Assembly (NCBI RefSeq): GCF_002954265.1
Contig: NZ_PPSL01000002.1
Span: 558,001-622,000 of the forward strand
DNA length: 64,000 nt
From: Flavipsychrobacter stenotrophus
GTDB taxonomy: Bacteria > Bacteroidota > Bacteroidia > Chitinophagales > Chitinophagaceae
Reading direction: 5' to 3'
Made by a program: the position numbers and the translations under genes. Within the stretch, counting starts at the first letter, position 1. Each line of letters begins with the position of its first letter. Shown here piece after piece: positions 28,205 to 35,434 of the stretch. The notes below the pieces were generated by a model, which was not told the origin of the DNA, made no database searches, and was given only the letters and a program-made list of their open reading frames with translations.

Positions 28205-31200
28205 CTATTTTTTACTTTCGTATAACCATACTCTTAGCAGCGATAAGAGCTGATCAATATCTACAGGCTTGGAAATGTAATCTGATGCGCCTGCGGCTAT
28301 ACATTTATTTCTATCTCCTGTCATTGCCTTTGCCGTTACTGCCAGTATAGGCAGGTTGCGGAACGCAGGCATCTGTCTTATTTTTCTTATCGACTCATAC
28401 CCGTCCATCTCCGGCATCATCATATCCATCAGCACTATATCCACATCGGGGTGCTCAGTAAGTTGTTGCACCGCATCCTTTCCATCTATAGCCGATATTA
28501 CTTTCATCTGGTTATGCTCCAGCGATTTTGTAAGAGAGAATATATTCCTTACATCATCATCTGCAATAAGCACCCTTTTCCCTTTCAGTACATCTTCAAG
28601 TCCGCCCAGTTTTCTAAAGTTATCTCCCGGCTTTGCTGTTTTTTCATTTCCTTCTACCAGGTGAAGAAATAATCCAACCTCATCAAGTATACGTTGATAA
28701 GAATGTGCTGTTTTCAATACTATAGAATCAGCATATTGTTTTATCCTGCTTTCTTCTACCCTCGATAGGTTTTTGCCTGTAAACACTATTATAGGCAATT
28801 TCTCAAAACCCGGCATCTGCTTCACCGTTTCCAGCGTTACATAAGCATTCTGGTCGGGAACACCCATATCCATTATCACACAATCTATCTCCTTTTTTTG
28901 CAGAGAGTCCATGCTATCTTGTATACTGCTACTAATATGAGATTGAATATTGAATGATGACAGATAGTATTCCAACGCTTGTGCATGGCGGGTGTTCTCT
29001 TCTACTATCAGCACCTTTCTTGGTTCGCGGGTGAGTGCATCTTTTAAGTTGGTGAATATTTCCTGCATCTGCTCTACAGCCATAGGCTTATTTATAAAAT
29101 CTACAGCTCCACTTAGCAGGCTTTCTTTACGCGCATCTGTTGATGACATCATGTGCACCGGTATATGTCTCGTCTTCGCATCTTTCTTTAGTTCATCCAT
29201 TATCTGCCATCCATTCTTAAGAGGCAGCATAATATCAAGCAGTATAGCTACCGGGTTATATTTATGCGCAAATGATTGTGCCTTATCTCCGCGAACTACC
29301 ACTACCCCCTTATACCCACTCTTACGCGTAAAGGCCAGTAGCGACTTTGCAAATGCTGTATCATCTTCTATTATCAATACCACGTTATCCCCAGTAACTA
29401 TATCATCTCTGTCATCGGGTATTTCATCTGGTATATCAGGTCCTATATATTCCTCCTGCTGATGCCCATCTGCTTTAGTTTCAAGATGTATACGCTCAGT
29501 AGTATTAGCTGCTGTAAATGATGAGTCCTCCAGTACCGTGCCTTTTACAACAGGTATACTAATGGAGAATATACTGCCGGTTCCTTCCGTGCTTTGCACG
29601 CTTATAGTACCACCCAGCAGTTTGGTAAGTTCACGACTAATAGACAAGCCGAGACCGGTGCCTCCATACTTTCTTTTTGTAGATCCGTCAGCCTGCCTGA
29701 AAGCTTCAAATACAAACTCCAGCTTACCGGCAGGTATCCCTATTCCGGTATCGATCACTTTGAACAGTAGGGCAGGATGTTGATGTGCACCTTCAGTTTC
29801 GATGTTTATCAACACCGATCCGGCCGATGTGAACTTCAGCGCATTGGAGATAAGGTTTTTAAGTATTTGCTCTAACCGCATTTTATCCGATTCGAATGTT
29901 GCCGGCACAGAGCCTTTAACATTGAATTTAAGGTCCAGCTTTTTCTCTCTGGCCACCGGCGCAAAAATGGAACGCAGATCATCAATTACCTCATTAACAG
30001 AAATATGGGTGTACTCCACATCCATTTTTCCGGCTTCTATCTTCGACAGATCAAGGATCTCGTCGATAAGGCTCAACAAGCCATTGCCAGAGCTCTGAAT
30101 TACTTTGGCCGATTCAATTTGCTCCTCGTTAAGGTTATGATCGTTATTCTCAGATAGCAGCCTCGACAACAACAAAATAGAATTGAGCGGTGTGCGTAGC
30201 TCATGAGACATGTTGGCCAGAAACTCCGACTTGTATTTAGTGCTCTGCTCTAGTTGTTCCGCCTTCTGCTGTATCTCAACATTGCGTTCAGCTATCATCT
30301 GGTTCTTTTCTTCCAGCAGACGGGTGCGCTCTTCCAGATCTACATTAGACTGTTGCAGCTCTGCCTGTTGCATCTTCAGCTCTTCTTCCGATGCCTGCAG
30401 GCTTTCAGTCTGAGTTTCAAGTTCAGTATTCAATAACTCCAATTCATTCTGCTGCGCCTGTAACTCTTCGCTCTGAGCCTGTGTTTCTTCAAGTAGTTCC
30501 TGTAGTTTCTTACGGCTCTGAGCGCTATTAATAGCTATACCCGCTATCCCTGCTACAGCCCTCAGAAATTCTTGCTTTATTTTATTGTACTCATAAATTG
30601 TGTACAATTCAATAACGCCATTTACCTTACCCCCGCTGAATGTTGGCAGGATGAAAATAGTGCGAGGCTTAAGGTCTCCGGCGGCATAGGTGATCAACAC
30701 CTCATGCTCGTCAATGTGATCAAACAATCGGTCTTTACCGTCCAGCAGACTTTGACCCGCAAAACCCTTACCCGCAGACAATCTTTTTCTTTGTTCAGGT
30801 AAGTCGACTGCAAAACCTGCCGCATAGACAAGATCACCATCCTCACCCACCAGGTAGTATGTAGCAGCCTGGCTATTAGTATACTCCGATACAAAATTGA
30901 TGATGATATTTGACAACAGATCCAGGTCTTTTTCTCCCAGTATTTTCTCATTTAGCTTTGCAATGCCAGACTGCTGCCATTCCTTATCAGAAAGTGTAGT
31001 AAAAGAATATTGGAGTGCTTCTCCCATTTTGTTAAGCGAACTGGCCACACTCCCCAGGCTGTCAGCACCGCTATCTTTTACTCTTATGTTGTAATGTCCA
31101 TCGGCTATCTTATCTGCCAGGTCTTGAATTATATTGATACGGCGGGTAATGTCCGCATCCTTTTCTTCCAGCTCCTTTTGCAATTCTGCCCGCTTGTTCA

Positions 31201-31813
31201 CATCTGCTATTATGCGGAAGAAAAACATAATGGTTATGGCCAATGATAGTATGGCGGCTGAAACAATTACAATGGGCGTAAACGTTGCGTATTTTACAAG
31301 ATTGGCATTTCGGACATTTAAAAGTTCTTTTTCTCTGCCCTCCATAAGCGCTATAAGCGCCCTTGCCTCATCCATATACTTTTTCCCGCTCTGCAGATAC
31401 TCGATATCTATCGGCATATCCTTTCTCTTCAGGTCTATCAGGTGTTCAAGCGCAGTAAGCCTGTTGGCAATAACCGATCGTAGCTGTTCAGTTGACTGTT
31501 GCTGTGCACTATTATCAACCGTCAATGCCTTTACCTCGTTAAGTATATTCAGTGATTTCTGATAAGCGCCATTATAGGGATCGAGAAATTTATCATCTTT
31601 TGTCAGCAGGAAGCCCCTTTGGCCTGTTTCCGCATCTTTAAGTGTAGAAATTAATTCTTCGAGGCGCTGGATGACAGAATCAGTATGCCCTACCATCCTG
31701 TTACTATTCATTAAGTTAGTAATGCTATTGTACGAGGCAACCGAACTGATAAGTAGCAACAACAAAGAAAAGCCAAAACCCACAAGCAGGTTTCTTTTGA
31801 TATTTGATTTCAT
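28205..31813 (-). CDS. CHASE3-HAMP-GAF hybrid histidine kinase with three receivers
   Basis: A 1202-residue membrane sensor. TM1 at about 10-28; an extracytoplasmic CHASE3 region to about 175 (KDAETGQRGFLLTKDD); TM2 about 178-200; HAMP about 200-270; GAF about 290-430; a Gln/Glu-rich coiled coil 435-525; HisKA with His537 (FLANMSHELRTPL); HATPase (NLISNALKF, DTGIGIP, GGTGLGLSI); then receivers with Asp860, Asp982 and Asp1130. The middle receiver is unusual: its acidic pair is Glu-Glu (LIVEENTRH) and the Lys is followed by Thr (VLKTAH) instead of Pro. First gene of a coordinated block. Such kinases integrate envelope signals and pass phosphate through several receivers. Confidence 0.93.
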   Translation of the reverse strand: MKSNIKRNLLVGFGFSLLLLLISSVASYNSITNLMNSNRMVGHTDSVIQRLEELISTLKDAETGQRGFLLTKDDKFLDPYNGAYQKSLNILNEVKALTVDNSAQQQSTEQLRSVIANRLTALEHLIDLKRKDMPIDIEYLQSGKKYMDEARALIALMEGREKELLNVRNANLVKYATFTPIVIVSAAILSLAITIMFFFRIIADVNKRAELQKELEEKDADITRRINIIQDLADKIADGHYNIRVKDSGADSLGSVASSLNKMGEALQYSFTTLSDKEWQQSGIAKLNEKILGEKDLDLLSNIIINFVSEYTNSQAATYYLVGEDGDLVYAAGFAVDLPEQRKRLSAGKGFAGQSLLDGKDRLFDHIDEHEVLITYAAGDLKPRTIFILPTFSGGKVNGVIELYTIYEYNKIKQEFLRAVAGIAGIAINSAQSRKKLQELLEETQAQSEELQAQQNELELLNTELETQTESLQASEEELKMQQAELQQSNVDLEERTRLLEEKNQMIAERNVEIQQKAEQLEQSTKYKSEFLANMSHELRTPLNSILLLSRLLSENNDHNLNEEQIESAKVIQSSGNGLLSLIDEILDLSKIEAGKMDVEYTHISVNEVIDDLRSIFAPVAREKKLDLKFNVKGSVPATFESDKMRLEQILKNLISNALKFTSAGSVLINIETEGAHQHPALLFKVIDTGIGIPAGKLEFVFEAFRQADGSTKRKYGGTGLGLSISRELTKLLGGTISVQSTEGTGSIFSISIPVVKGTVLEDSSFTAANTTERIHLETKADGHQQEEYIGPDIPDEIPDDRDDIVTGDNVVLIIEDDTAFAKSLLAFTRKSGYKGVVVVRGDKAQSFAHKYNPVAILLDIMLPLKNGWQIMDELKKDAKTRHIPVHMMSSTDARKESLLSGAVDFINKPMAVEQMQEIFTNLKDALTREPRKVLIVEENTRHAQALEYYLSSFNIQSHISSSIQDSMDSLQKKEIDCVIMDMGVPDQNAYVTLETVKQMPGFEKLPIIVFTGKNLSRVEESRIKQYADSIVLKTAHSYQRILDEVGLFLHLVEGNEKTAKPGDNFRKLGGLEDVLKGKRVLIADDDVRNIFSLTKSLEHNQMKVISAIDGKDAVQQLTEHPDVDIVLMDMMMPEMDGYESIRKIRQMPAFRNLPILAVTAKAMTGDRNKCIAAGASDYISKPVDIDQLLSLLRVWLYESKK

Positions 31814-31989
31814 TCAACTGATTTTATAACAGAACTGAAATTAAATTTAAAGGCATAAAATCATAATATCATATTTTTTACTATGCAATTCTTAGATGAT
31901 TCACTAGTAAGGGATTAATGATAAATGTGTGTCTTTAAGTTTCGTTCTTAACCAAACTTCTACTGGTTATAAAAACTATGCCAGCTGCA

Positions 31990-32610
31990 TTAGCCTTCAA
32001 TAAGTGCGTGATCTGTTATAGACAATTTTGAAGATGTGTGCTTGCCTGTTACCAGCTGTTGATGAGATGTGATGATGACGGCAATACCACTATCTATAGC
32101 ATTTTCTATAAGCAATATGAGATTGGACACCGATGCCTGATCCAACGTTATGAGCGGTTCATCGAGCAAAATAAGTTTGGGATGCCCGATAAAACCTAGT
32201 ACAAGCGACAATTTTTTGAGCATGCCGCTCGAATATGTTCCGGTTTTATTCCCCACAAACACCCCGATTCCCAATGCCGCTATTAGTTTCGCTACATGCT
32301 GCTTATCAGCCTTTTTAGTAGTTGTGTAGAAATCTACCAATTCTGTTCCGGTAAGAAAAGTAGGGAAAGAAGGCTCCGCCTCGGCATGGTTAACGATCAT
32401 CCTATAGCCGATTCTATCCTTGTTTATATCTATGCCTTCCACTTCTATTTGTCCGGAAAACGGAATAAGACCGGCTATCGATTTGAACAATGTAGACTTC
32501 CCCGATCCATTCTCCCCCTTCAACCAATAAAATGGGCCATCCAGTGCCATATCAGCCTTAATGATGAGCTGCCCGTTATATTCTTTGCTGTATTTTTTGA
32601 ACCGGATCAA
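31990..32610 (-). CDS. ABC transporter ATP-binding protein without an adjacent permease
   Basis: A 206-residue single nucleotide-binding domain. Walker A is FYWLKGENGSGKSTLFKS, the signature is GTYSSGMLKKLSLVLGF, Walker B is KLILLDEPLITLD and the H-loop is in VIITSHQQL. The Q-loop position reads NHAEAEPSF, with no clear Gln. The signature and length resemble ABC-2 exporters such as GldA/CcmA-like ATPases. No permease lies on either side, so the partner must be encoded elsewhere, or this is a soluble regulator. The 176 bases between it and the hybrid kinase hold nothing I can identify. Confidence 0.85.
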   Translation of the reverse strand: MIRFKKYSKEYNGQLIIKADMALDGPFYWLKGENGSGKSTLFKSIAGLIPFSGQIEVEGIDINKDRIGYRMIVNHAEAEPSFPTFLTGTELVDFYTTTKKADKQHVAKLIAALGIGVFVGNKTGTYSSGMLKKLSLVLGFIGHPKLILLDEPLITLDQASVSNLILLIENAIDSGIAVIITSHQQLVTGKHTSSKLSITDHALIEG

Positions 32611-32704
32611 TGGATAGAATATTTTGTAAAAACCTTAAAATGTAAAAACGAAATCAGTTTTGAACAACCGCTCAGCTGCCATGACATTTCCTACGAGCCT
32701 TTGC

Positions 32705-32752
32705 AAGAACCATCCATAAATCCTTTAATCCCAAAGATCCTGGTTCAGACAA
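32705..32752. repeat. possible dispersed intergenic repeat
   Basis: The intergenic stretch containing AATCCTTTAATCCCAAAGAT and CCTGGTTCAGAC has internal echoes (AATCC twice; GAACCA at 32707-32712 and TGGTTC inverted at 32741-32746). It reminds me of short repeats scattered through Bacteroidota genomes. Only one copy is present here, so this rests on resemblance and is tentative. Confidence 0.3.
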
Positions 32753-32758
32753 CATGTA

Positions 32759-33424
32759 CTACAAAAACAAATACATCAACCTTATCGTCCACAAATTATT
32801 GAATTGTGCACCGCGGGTGATATTAGGTACCGTATTACGTATACTGATCAACGAATACTGGAAACGCAGATTGAGGAAAAAGCCTTTGTACAAATGCAGA
32901 TTGCCACCAAGTAACAGGTTAAAATCGCTCTTCTTAAAAGGATAATCCTCCTGCTTGAAAGGTGTGGTTGGAGGCGGATTGGTCGAAATATATTCATTCG
33001 ATGATCCCAGACGCGAATAAGACAGACCACCACCAAAATGATTCTTATGATCATCATAATAGTTGATCATTACAGGTATCTCTCCATAGGTAAGATCTGC
33101 GCCATATTTAGTAATATAATACCCTGCTGCCAGCAATTGCGGCGATTTAGAAACACTTCCTTTTTGAGATATCAGCACTTCTATACTTGCTGCAATATGT
33201 TCATCCATTTTAAAGAACACTATACCACCCGCATTCAATCCTTTACGGGTATAGCCGGCAAAATTGTCACCATCTATCTGCGTAAGATTTGCGCCCAATA
33301 TCAACCCACCATAAAAGGTCCTGTCCTCATACATTGGCGTATTTTCCTGCGCTTTGGCTACAGTGCCAATAAACAGGATAATAACTAGTAAAGGAAATTG
33401 AAGTCTTTTTACGAAAACAGGCAT
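32759..33424 (-). CDS. PorT-like outer membrane beta-barrel protein (paralogue 1)
   Basis: A 221-residue protein of the outer-membrane beta-barrel (PF13568, PorT-like) type with an N-terminal signal (LQFPLLVIILFIGTVAKAQ). Strands show GLILGANLTQIDGDNFAGYT, GGIVFFKMDEHIAASIEVLISQKGS and YGEIPVMINYYDD, and it ends in an aromatic/hydrophobic strand (WTIRLMYLFL), as expected for a barrel terminus. It lies 22 bases downstream of a paralogue with the same pattern; the motif QxDGDNFAGY is shared. Probably an eight-stranded barrel of unknown function in the outer membrane. Confidence 0.82.
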   Translation of the reverse strand: MPVFVKRLQFPLLVIILFIGTVAKAQENTPMYEDRTFYGGLILGANLTQIDGDNFAGYTRKGLNAGGIVFFKMDEHIAASIEVLISQKGSVSKSPQLLAAGYYITKYGADLTYGEIPVMINYYDDHKNHFGGGLSYSRLGSSNEYISTNPPPTTPFKQEDYPFKKSDFNLLLGGNLHLYKGFFLNLRFQYSLISIRNTVPNITRGAQFNNLWTIRLMYLFL

Positions 33425-33446
33425 AGCATTGAATTGGCCGGTAAAG

Positions 33447-34130
33447 TTATATGAACAGATACATTAACCTGAATGTCCAGAGATTATTGTACTGCGACGA
33501 ACGTGAAATGCCTGGTGGTAGGTTAGTACGAATAGGCACCAATGAATATTGCACCCTCAGGTTCATGAACAATCCCTTCCACAAGTGCAACTGGGCACCG
33601 GCTATCAACTGAAAATCATTCTTCTTGAATGGGTAATCTTTATTCAGATCTCTGCTATAGACAGGGTTAGTTGACACCTTTTCATCACTATTGATCAACC
33701 TGCCATAAGCCACTCCCAAACCGGCATGACTCCTGTGCTTGTCAAAAAAGTTGATCATTACAGGTATTTCGGCGTAATTAAGATTAGTTGCGTACTTATT
33801 TATATACAAGGCACTATCGAGGTCACCATAACGCCCATAACGACTTTTGGCCCCCTTCTGGCTATAGAGTATCTCAAAGCTCAATGCTGCGTTCTTCCGA
33901 ACTTTGGCATAAGCGATACCACCAACATTTAACCCAACTTTATAATATCCGGCGAAGTTATCACCGTCTACCTGGCAGAAATTGGAGCCGGCCAGCACAC
34001 CAACCGAAAATATTTTAGGGTTACCATTAGCATCGTCTTCCACCTGTGCAAAAACACGGGAAACACCTGTAATAGCTGTTAATAAAAAGACTATTGCGGT
34101 AAATGCTCCGAATTTTCTACTTTTAGTCAT
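33447..34130 (-). CDS. PorT-like outer membrane beta-barrel protein (paralogue 2)
   Basis: 227 residues with a signal peptide (FGAFTAIVFLLTAITGV, cleavage after FAQ) and the same barrel pattern as its downstream neighbour: VGVLAGSNFCQVDGDNFAGY, GGIAYAKVRKNAALSFEILY, YAEIPVMINFFDKH and a last strand WTFRLMYLFI. The pair arose by tandem duplication and then diverged well; only scattered motifs remain identical. Its start is 17 bases from the divergent plus-strand gene at 34148, so its promoter must overlap that gene; TATATTTG on the minus strand (34163-34156) is a candidate -7 element. Confidence 0.82.
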   Translation of the reverse strand: MTKSRKFGAFTAIVFLLTAITGVSRVFAQVEDDANGNPKIFSVGVLAGSNFCQVDGDNFAGYYKVGLNVGGIAYAKVRKNAALSFEILYSQKGAKSRYGRYGDLDSALYINKYATNLNYAEIPVMINFFDKHRSHAGLGVAYGRLINSDEKVSTNPVYSRDLNKDYPFKKNDFQLIAGAQLHLWKGLFMNLRVQYSLVPIRTNLPPGISRSSQYNNLWTFRLMYLFI

Positions 34131-34147
34131 CGAAAGAGAGGGGAATA

Positions 34148-34456
34148 ATGAGTTTCAAATATACACCAAACACGCTAAAAAAACTGGAAGAGCTTTTTGA
34201 AGAGGCCAGGTACACCATCCGTTTTGAGAAGGGTAACTTCAATAGTGGCTACTGCATACTCGAAGAAAAGCGTGTGGTGGTCGTCAATAAATTTTTCAAT
34301 GTAGAGGGTCGTATCAATGCGCTACTGGAGATATTACAATCTTTGGTGGTCAACGAAGACGAGCTGAGCGGCGAAATGCTCAAATGGTATCGCCAGCTAA
34401 GGGAACAACCCGACTTTGGAAAACCCGACTCTGTACAAACACAAATGGACATATAA
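34148..34456 (+). CDS. small conserved protein of unknown function
   Basis: A 102-residue protein, acidic and probably soluble, with no signal peptide. It starts MSFKYTPNTLKKLEELFEEA, followed by a short beta region (YTIRFEKGNFNSGYCILEEKRVVVVNKFF, which I split as strands) and a helical C terminus. I recognise no domain. It ends two bases before the GTG start of the MBL hydrolase gene, so the two are cotranscribed and probably coupled. Confidence 0.72.
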   Translation: MSFKYTPNTLKKLEELFEEARYTIRFEKGNFNSGYCILEEKRVVVVNKFFNVEGRINALLEILQSLVVNEDELSGEMLKWYRQLREQPDFGKPDSVQTQMDI

Positions 34457-34458
34457 CC

Positions 34459-35223
34459 GTGAAAGTAACATTTTTAGGTACGGGCACATCGCAGGGCGTT
34501 CCTCTAATAGGCTGCCATTGCGAGGTATGTACATCAACCGACAAAAAGAACAAAAGGCTACGGTGCTCTATTCTTATAGAAACGCCCGAAGCCAATATAG
34601 TAATAGATACAGGCCCCGATTTCCGCTACCAGATGCTACGCGCCAAGGTGGAAAAGCTGGATGCTATTGTATTTACGCATAGTCATAAAGACCACGTAGC
34701 CGGACTGGATGATGTGCGGGCTTTCAATTACTTCCAGAAGAAAGCCATGCCCATCTATGCTACTCTTGAAACACAGGCTATACTGCGTAGAGAATTCGCA
34801 TACGTTTTCGATACACCTAACTACCCGGGCATTCCTCAGCTAGACCTTATTACCATAGATCCCGATGTGCCTTTTTCTATAAATGGCATATCGATAACGC
34901 CTATAAGGGTGGTGCACTATCAGATAGAAGTATTAGGATTCCGTATTGGCAACTTTACCTACATCACCGATGCTAACCATATTGAACCAGAACAACTGGC
35001 AAAAGTAAATGGTAGCGAAGCATTGGTGATGACTGCCCTCCGGCACGAAAAGCACCCGTCTCACTTCACCCTTGGCGAGTCGATTGCTATATCTCAGTCG
35101 TTGGATGTCAAAGAAACTTACTTTACGCACATGAGTCACCAACTAGGTCTGCACGACGAAGTAACCAAAACATTACCCCCTCACATGCAACTGGCGTATG
35201 ATGGACTAACACTTGAATTTTAA
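34459..35223 (+). CDS. MBL-fold metallo-hydrolase, PhnP/RNase Z-like
   Basis: A 254-residue metallo-beta-lactamase-fold enzyme. It opens KVTFLGTGTSQGVPLIGCHC, with the Cys motif (GCHCEVC) of PhnP-like proteins, and has the dinuclear metal motif HSHKDH (FTHSHKDHVAGLDD) and later metal ligands in ITDANHIEP and FTHMSHQLGLHDE. The GTG at 34459, two bases after the upstream stop, gives the natural N terminus; an in-frame ATG at 34384 lies inside the upstream gene and is rejected. Relatives hydrolyse cyclic phosphodiesters (PhnP) or are of unknown role. No phn genes are nearby, so a phosphonate role is not implied. Confidence 0.85.
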   Translation: MKVTFLGTGTSQGVPLIGCHCEVCTSTDKKNKRLRCSILIETPEANIVIDTGPDFRYQMLRAKVEKLDAIVFTHSHKDHVAGLDDVRAFNYFQKKAMPIYATLETQAILRREFAYVFDTPNYPGIPQLDLITIDPDVPFSINGISITPIRVVHYQIEVLGFRIGNFTYITDANHIEPEQLAKVNGSEALVMTALRHEKHPSHFTLGESIAISQSLDVKETYFTHMSHQLGLHDEVTKTLPPHMQLAYDGLTLEF

Positions 35224-35245
35224 AAGCTGGGCGTAGTCATTCCCC

Positions 35246-35344
35246 CCGAATGTCACGGTGAGGCTCTCGAACCGCGACATTCGGCATCGGGCCGGTTCTC
35301 TTTGAGACCACCCAAATTGGTCATTGCGAGGGACGAAGCAATCT
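35246..35344. repeat. hairpin and GCGAGG-type dispersed repeat upstream of leuS
   Basis: CCGAATGTCACGGT (35246-35259) pairs with ACCGCGACATTCGG (35271-35284) with one mismatch around an 11-base loop. A second element, GTCATTGCGAGGGACGAAGC followed by AATCT, spans 35320-35344. The latter resembles a short repeat found many times between genes in various bacterial genomes. The rest of the 211-base gap holds TAATTTTG (35408-35415), a candidate -7 element for leuS without a clear -33 partner. Confidence 0.5.
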
Positions 35345-35434
35345 AGTAGCGGGACGTATTCGTTTTGTACCGTACACACCCACACCACACACCAACCAAT
35401 TATTACCTAATTTTGCCTTCTTTTATATAATTAT

